Both the position numbers and the translations under genes were made by a program. The notes below the pieces were generated by a model. That model saw only the letters and a program-made list of their open reading frames with translations, made no database searches and was not told the origin of the DNA. Positions 4,012 through 5,882 of a DNA stretch of 5,882 bases are shown in pieces; the stretch's first letter is position 1; every line of letters begins with the position of its first letter. Where the stretch lies: the NCBI GenBank assembly GCA_005879675.1, contig VBJE01000026.1:3295-9176 (forward strand), read 5' to 3'. Source of the DNA: Chloroflexota bacterium (GTDB taxonomy: Bacteria > Chloroflexota > Dormibacteria > Dormibacterales > Dormibacteraceae).

Positions 4012-5229
4012 GTGGAGCTGATCGACGGCATCGCAGTCTTCGGCGATCCGGTGGACAACGCGGCGCTCGACCAGATCCGCCGCACCAGGGCGCACCCCGC
4101 GGTGCGCGGCGCGGCGCTGATGGCCGACCACCACAAGGGCTACGCCGTCCCCATCGGCGGCGTCGTCGCGTACGACAACGCCATCTCGCCCGCGGGCGTC
4201 GGCTACGACATCGCCTGCGGGAACAAGGCCGTGCTCACCGACATGTCGGGTGCCGACGCGCGCGCCGGCATCAACAGGATCATGGACGACATCGTGGCCA
4301 CGATCAGCTTCGGCGTCGGCCGCAAGAATCCGGAGCGCGTCGACCACGAGCTGTTCGACGACCCGGCGTGGTCGGTGATCAAGCACCTGCAGCTGCGCGA
4401 CAAGGCGGCCGCCCAGCTCGGCACCGTCGGCTCGGGCAACCACTACGTCGACATCTTCACCGACGAGCAGGACCGCGTCTGGGTCGGCGCTCACTTCGGC
4501 AGCCGCGGATTCGGCCACGGCATCGCCTCGTGGGCGCTCAAGGAAGGCGGCGCAAGCGACGGCATGGACGTCGCTCCGCTCGTCCTGGACGCGGATTCGA
4601 CCCTCGGCGCGGAGTACATCGCCGCGATGACCCTCGCCGGCCGTTACGCCTACGCGGGTCGCGACTGGGTCTGCGACCGCGTGGTCAGGATCCTCGGCGC
4701 GCGCAAGCTCGACGAGGTCCACAACCATCACAACTTCGCGTGGAAGGAGAACCACGCGGGCCAGCGCGTCTGGGTCGTCCGCAAGGGCGCAACCCCGGCG
4801 TTCGGCGGGCAGCGCGGATTCGTCGGTGGAAGCATGGGCGATGACGCGGTGATCCTCGAGGGCGTCGAGTCCAGCGGCAACCCGCGGGCCGCGGCCCTCA
4901 ACCAGGAGGCGGCGCTCTTCTCCACGGTGCACGGAGCCGGCCGCGTGATGAGCCGCACCGCGGCTCGTGGCCGGCGCAAGAAGGCCGGTGGCCGCTGGGT
5001 CGACGACCCGGCCCACCCGGGCCGCATCTCGCGCGAGGACATGCAGCGCTGGCTCGGCCGGAGCGGCGTCGTCCTTCGCGGAGCCGACACCGACGAGGCG
5101 CCGCAGGCCTACAAGCGCCTGCCGGAGGTGCTCAAGCACCACGCCGGCACGGTGCGAGTCCTGCACACGCTCAAGCCCATCGGAGTGGCGATGGCGGGCG
5201 CAGGCGAGTTCGACCCCTACAAGGACTGA
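4012..5229 (+). CDS. rtcB: RtcB-family RNA ligase (3'-phosphate/5'-OH type), divergent subgroup
   Basis: A 405-residue cytoplasmic protein of the RtcB family. These enzymes join RNA 2',3'-cyclic phosphate or 3'-phosphate ends to 5'-OH ends, using GTP and Mn2+ through a guanylylated histidine, in tRNA splicing or RNA repair. Family motifs appear in order: HHKGYAVPIGGVVAY (40-54); ISPAGVGYDIACGN with D66 and metal-ligand C69; GTVGSGNHYVDI with N143 and H144; HFGSRGFGH with H161; HNHHNFAWKE with H240; and HGAGRVMSR, where H307 is the probable guanylylated histidine. GADTDEAPQAYK and LKPIGVAMAG close the fold. Length is as in E. coli RtcB. The usual MPDVH-type start of the first motif is MADHH here and CGV/CGM is CGN, pointing to a divergent subgroup that may not be a tRNA-splicing enzyme. 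No archease or RtcA gene is visible. Upstream lie the terminator and repeats; a GC-rich hairpin follows. Start GTG 4012 is set by its Shine-Dalgarno. Confidence 0.9.
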   Translation: MELIDGIAVFGDPVDNAALDQIRRTRAHPAVRGAALMADHHKGYAVPIGGVVAYDNAISPAGVGYDIACGNKAVLTDMSGADARAGINRIMDDIVATISFGVGRKNPERVDHELFDDPAWSVIKHLQLRDKAAAQLGTVGSGNHYVDIFTDEQDRVWVGAHFGSRGFGHGIASWALKEGGASDGMDVAPLVLDADSTLGAEYIAAMTLAGRYAYAGRDWVCDRVVRILGARKLDEVHNHHNFAWKENHAGQRVWVVRKGATPAFGGQRGFVGGSMGDDAVILEGVESSGNPRAAALNQEAALFSTVHGAGRVMSRTAARGRRKKAGGRWVDDPAHPGRISREDMQRWLGRSGVVLRGADTDEAPQAYKRLPEVLKHHAGTVRVLHTLKPIGVAMAGAGEFDPYKD

Positions 5230-5241
5230 CGTGTAGCGGGT

Positions 5242-5271
5242 GGGAGGCCGGGCGCGTGGACCCGGCCTCCC
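5242..5271 (+). terminator. Long GC hairpin after the RtcB-type gene, no U-tract
   Basis: GGGAGGCCGGG (5242-5252) pairs perfectly with CCCGGCCTCCC (5261-5271) around an 8-base loop, 12 bases after the stop codon. It is followed by GGCGGCAAGC rather than a T-run. It may slow RNA polymerase or protect the mRNA 3' end rather than act as a standard intrinsic terminator. Confidence 0.45.
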
Positions 5272-5375
5272 GGCGGCAAGCGACACACCTCGCGTCACGG
5301 TCCGGGCCGGTGGCGGATGCTTCGCACGCCTCTCAGCCGCCGTTCCCGGGCCACCCGCTTGCCCTGCCTGTTCGG

Positions 5376-5723
5376 ATGTCAATGAAGACACGCATCGGTT
5401 ACGACCTGGCGAATGGAGACGTGCTTTCCGCCGTCTTCATCGCGAGAGCGCTCGAGCGGGCGCTCCGCTTCGGCGCGTCCGACAGGTGGGTCACCGACTT
5501 CGTCACCCTCGACCACCTGACCCGACTGCTCGAAGGCGACGTGGTCATCGAGACTCGGACCGACGTCGTCGAGCGCGTCGTGCTCGACCTTCAGCACGCC
5601 GTGGTCTCGATCGTCCTCGAGAGGCGGAGCTCGCCGCTGCCGATGGCGCGCGAGCCGATCGGCTTCGTCACGGCGCGCCGGCGCCAGGCCGCGCCCGCGG
5701 CCTTCGACCGCGCTAAGTCATAG
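5376..5723 (+). CDS. Small protein, possibly hotdog-fold thioesterase-like
   Basis: A 115-residue soluble protein from ATG 5376; ATG 5382 is an equal alternative. The frame is open back to 5256, but the upstream part would begin inside the GC hairpin and reads as low-complexity non-coding sequence. No Shine-Dalgarno or -10 supports any start. Segment YDLANGDVLSAVFIARALERA (9-29) aligns without gaps to the YDTDAGGVVYHANYLRYFE motif of YbgC-type acyl-CoA thioesterases, keeping the aspartate and the helix glutamate but losing the histidine. The following strands FVTLDHLTRLLEGDVVIETRTDVVERVVLDLQHAVVSI (42-79) match the hotdog pattern of a long helix wrapped by antiparallel strands. This is my own by-eye alignment; activity is unproven. 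It lies 146 bases after the RtcB-type gene and converges on the Rieske gene, with 2 bases between stops. Confidence 0.6.
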   Translation: MSMKTRIGYDLANGDVLSAVFIARALERALRFGASDRWVTDFVTLDHLTRLLEGDVVIETRTDVVERVVLDLQHAVVSIVLERRSSPLPMAREPIGFVTARRRQAAPAAFDRAKS

Positions 5724-5725
5724 TC

Positions 5726-5882
5726 CTAGGCCGCCCCGGTCCGAACGCCCAGCTGGCGCAGCCAGCGCCGGTAGGCGATGGCCGTCCGGTCGCTGCGCAG
5801 GTGCAGCTCCGCCTGAAGGTCGAGCGGCAGGAGCTCCGGCCGTTGCGACTCGAGGATGGGCCGGTCCTGGGCGAAGATGCGG
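5726..5882 (-). CDS. Rieske aromatic-ring-hydroxylating oxygenase alpha subunit, C-terminal end (partial)
   Basis: The last 51 residues of a leftward gene are visible; the rest is beyond the right edge. The sequence RIFAQDRPILESQRPELLPLDL, then AELHLRSDRTAIAYRRWLRQLG, is the characteristic end of the catalytic domain of Rieske non-heme iron oxygenase alpha subunits, of the kind that includes vanillate O-demethylase and phenylpropionate dioxygenase-like proteins. The [2Fe-2S] Rieske centre and the iron-binding His/Asp residues lie upstream and cannot be checked. Such enzymes hydroxylate or demethylate aromatic compounds with electrons from a reductase partner, here not visible. The assignment rests on the tail only, so the substrate is open. 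The stop is TAG (complement of 5726-5728). Confidence 0.82.
   Translation of the reverse strand, partial: RIFAQDRPILESQRPELLPLDLQAELHLRSDRTAIAYRRWLRQLGVRTGAA

Noticed and set aside
3670..5391. Open frame of 573 codons on the minus strand
   Set aside because: It is antisense to the well-supported RtcB-type gene, reads as Arg/Ala/Val-rich sequence without domains, and runs through the repeat array, giving LRRHLPINGED-like tandem peptides. This is a typical shadow frame in GC-rich DNA.
5240..5716. Arg-rich open frame of 158 codons on the plus strand
   Set aside because: It overlaps the hotdog-like gene in another frame, begins at the GC hairpin, and has an Arg/Ala/Pro composition typical of out-of-frame translation.

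Overview
The window is GC-rich with strong G/C preference at third codon positions. Two regulator genes appear to be read from leaderless or near-leaderless transcripts, and the gene families are typical of soil bacteria. An actinobacterial or Chloroflexota-like chromosome (isolate or metagenome contig) fits best. That is inference from composition and gene content, since no taxonomic marker lies in the window. Nothing here looks like a phage, plasmid or transposon backbone.

Left part (1-1240). The 3' end of an ATP-dependent DNA ligase gene runs rightward and meets, tail to tail, a leftward group. That group is a 56-residue charged protein with a textbook ribosome binding site and, upstream of it, an unrecognised protein with two membrane segments.

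Middle (1238-3562). A leftward gene for a COG4315-type secreted-repeat lipoprotein and a rightward MarR-family regulator gene diverge from a 95-base gap holding an interrupted palindrome, the probable MarR operator. The MarR gene ends four bases from the end of a leftward zinc-free quinone-oxidoreductase-type dehydrogenase gene. That gene lies 15 bases downstream of a gene for an AbrB/MazE-type DNA-binding protein, and the two look like one operon.

Control region (3563-4011). This 449-base stretch is the most unusual part. Two divergent consensus-like promoters sit among TTGACT/AGTCA boxes. The leftward one drives the AbrB gene as a leaderless mRNA. The rightward one makes a roughly 145-base structured RNA with a possible 31-codon reading frame and a very strong intrinsic terminator. 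A segment of this RNA exactly duplicates the terminator's 3' arm, so it could form a competing antiterminator. Three copies of a double-hairpin repeat follow, one with a compensatory base-pair change and one with a 9-base deletion. They end 33 bases before the start of an RtcB-family RNA ligase gene that has a perfect Shine-Dalgarno sequence. I found no separate promoter for that gene, so a conditional terminator upstream of an RNA-repair ligase is the main hypothesis from this window.

Right part (4012-5882). The RtcB-type ligase gene is followed by a strong hairpin and then by a small rightward gene whose product resembles hotdog-fold thioesterases. It converges, two bases apart, on the 3' end of a leftward gene for the alpha subunit of a Rieske-type aromatic-ring-hydroxylating oxygenase.
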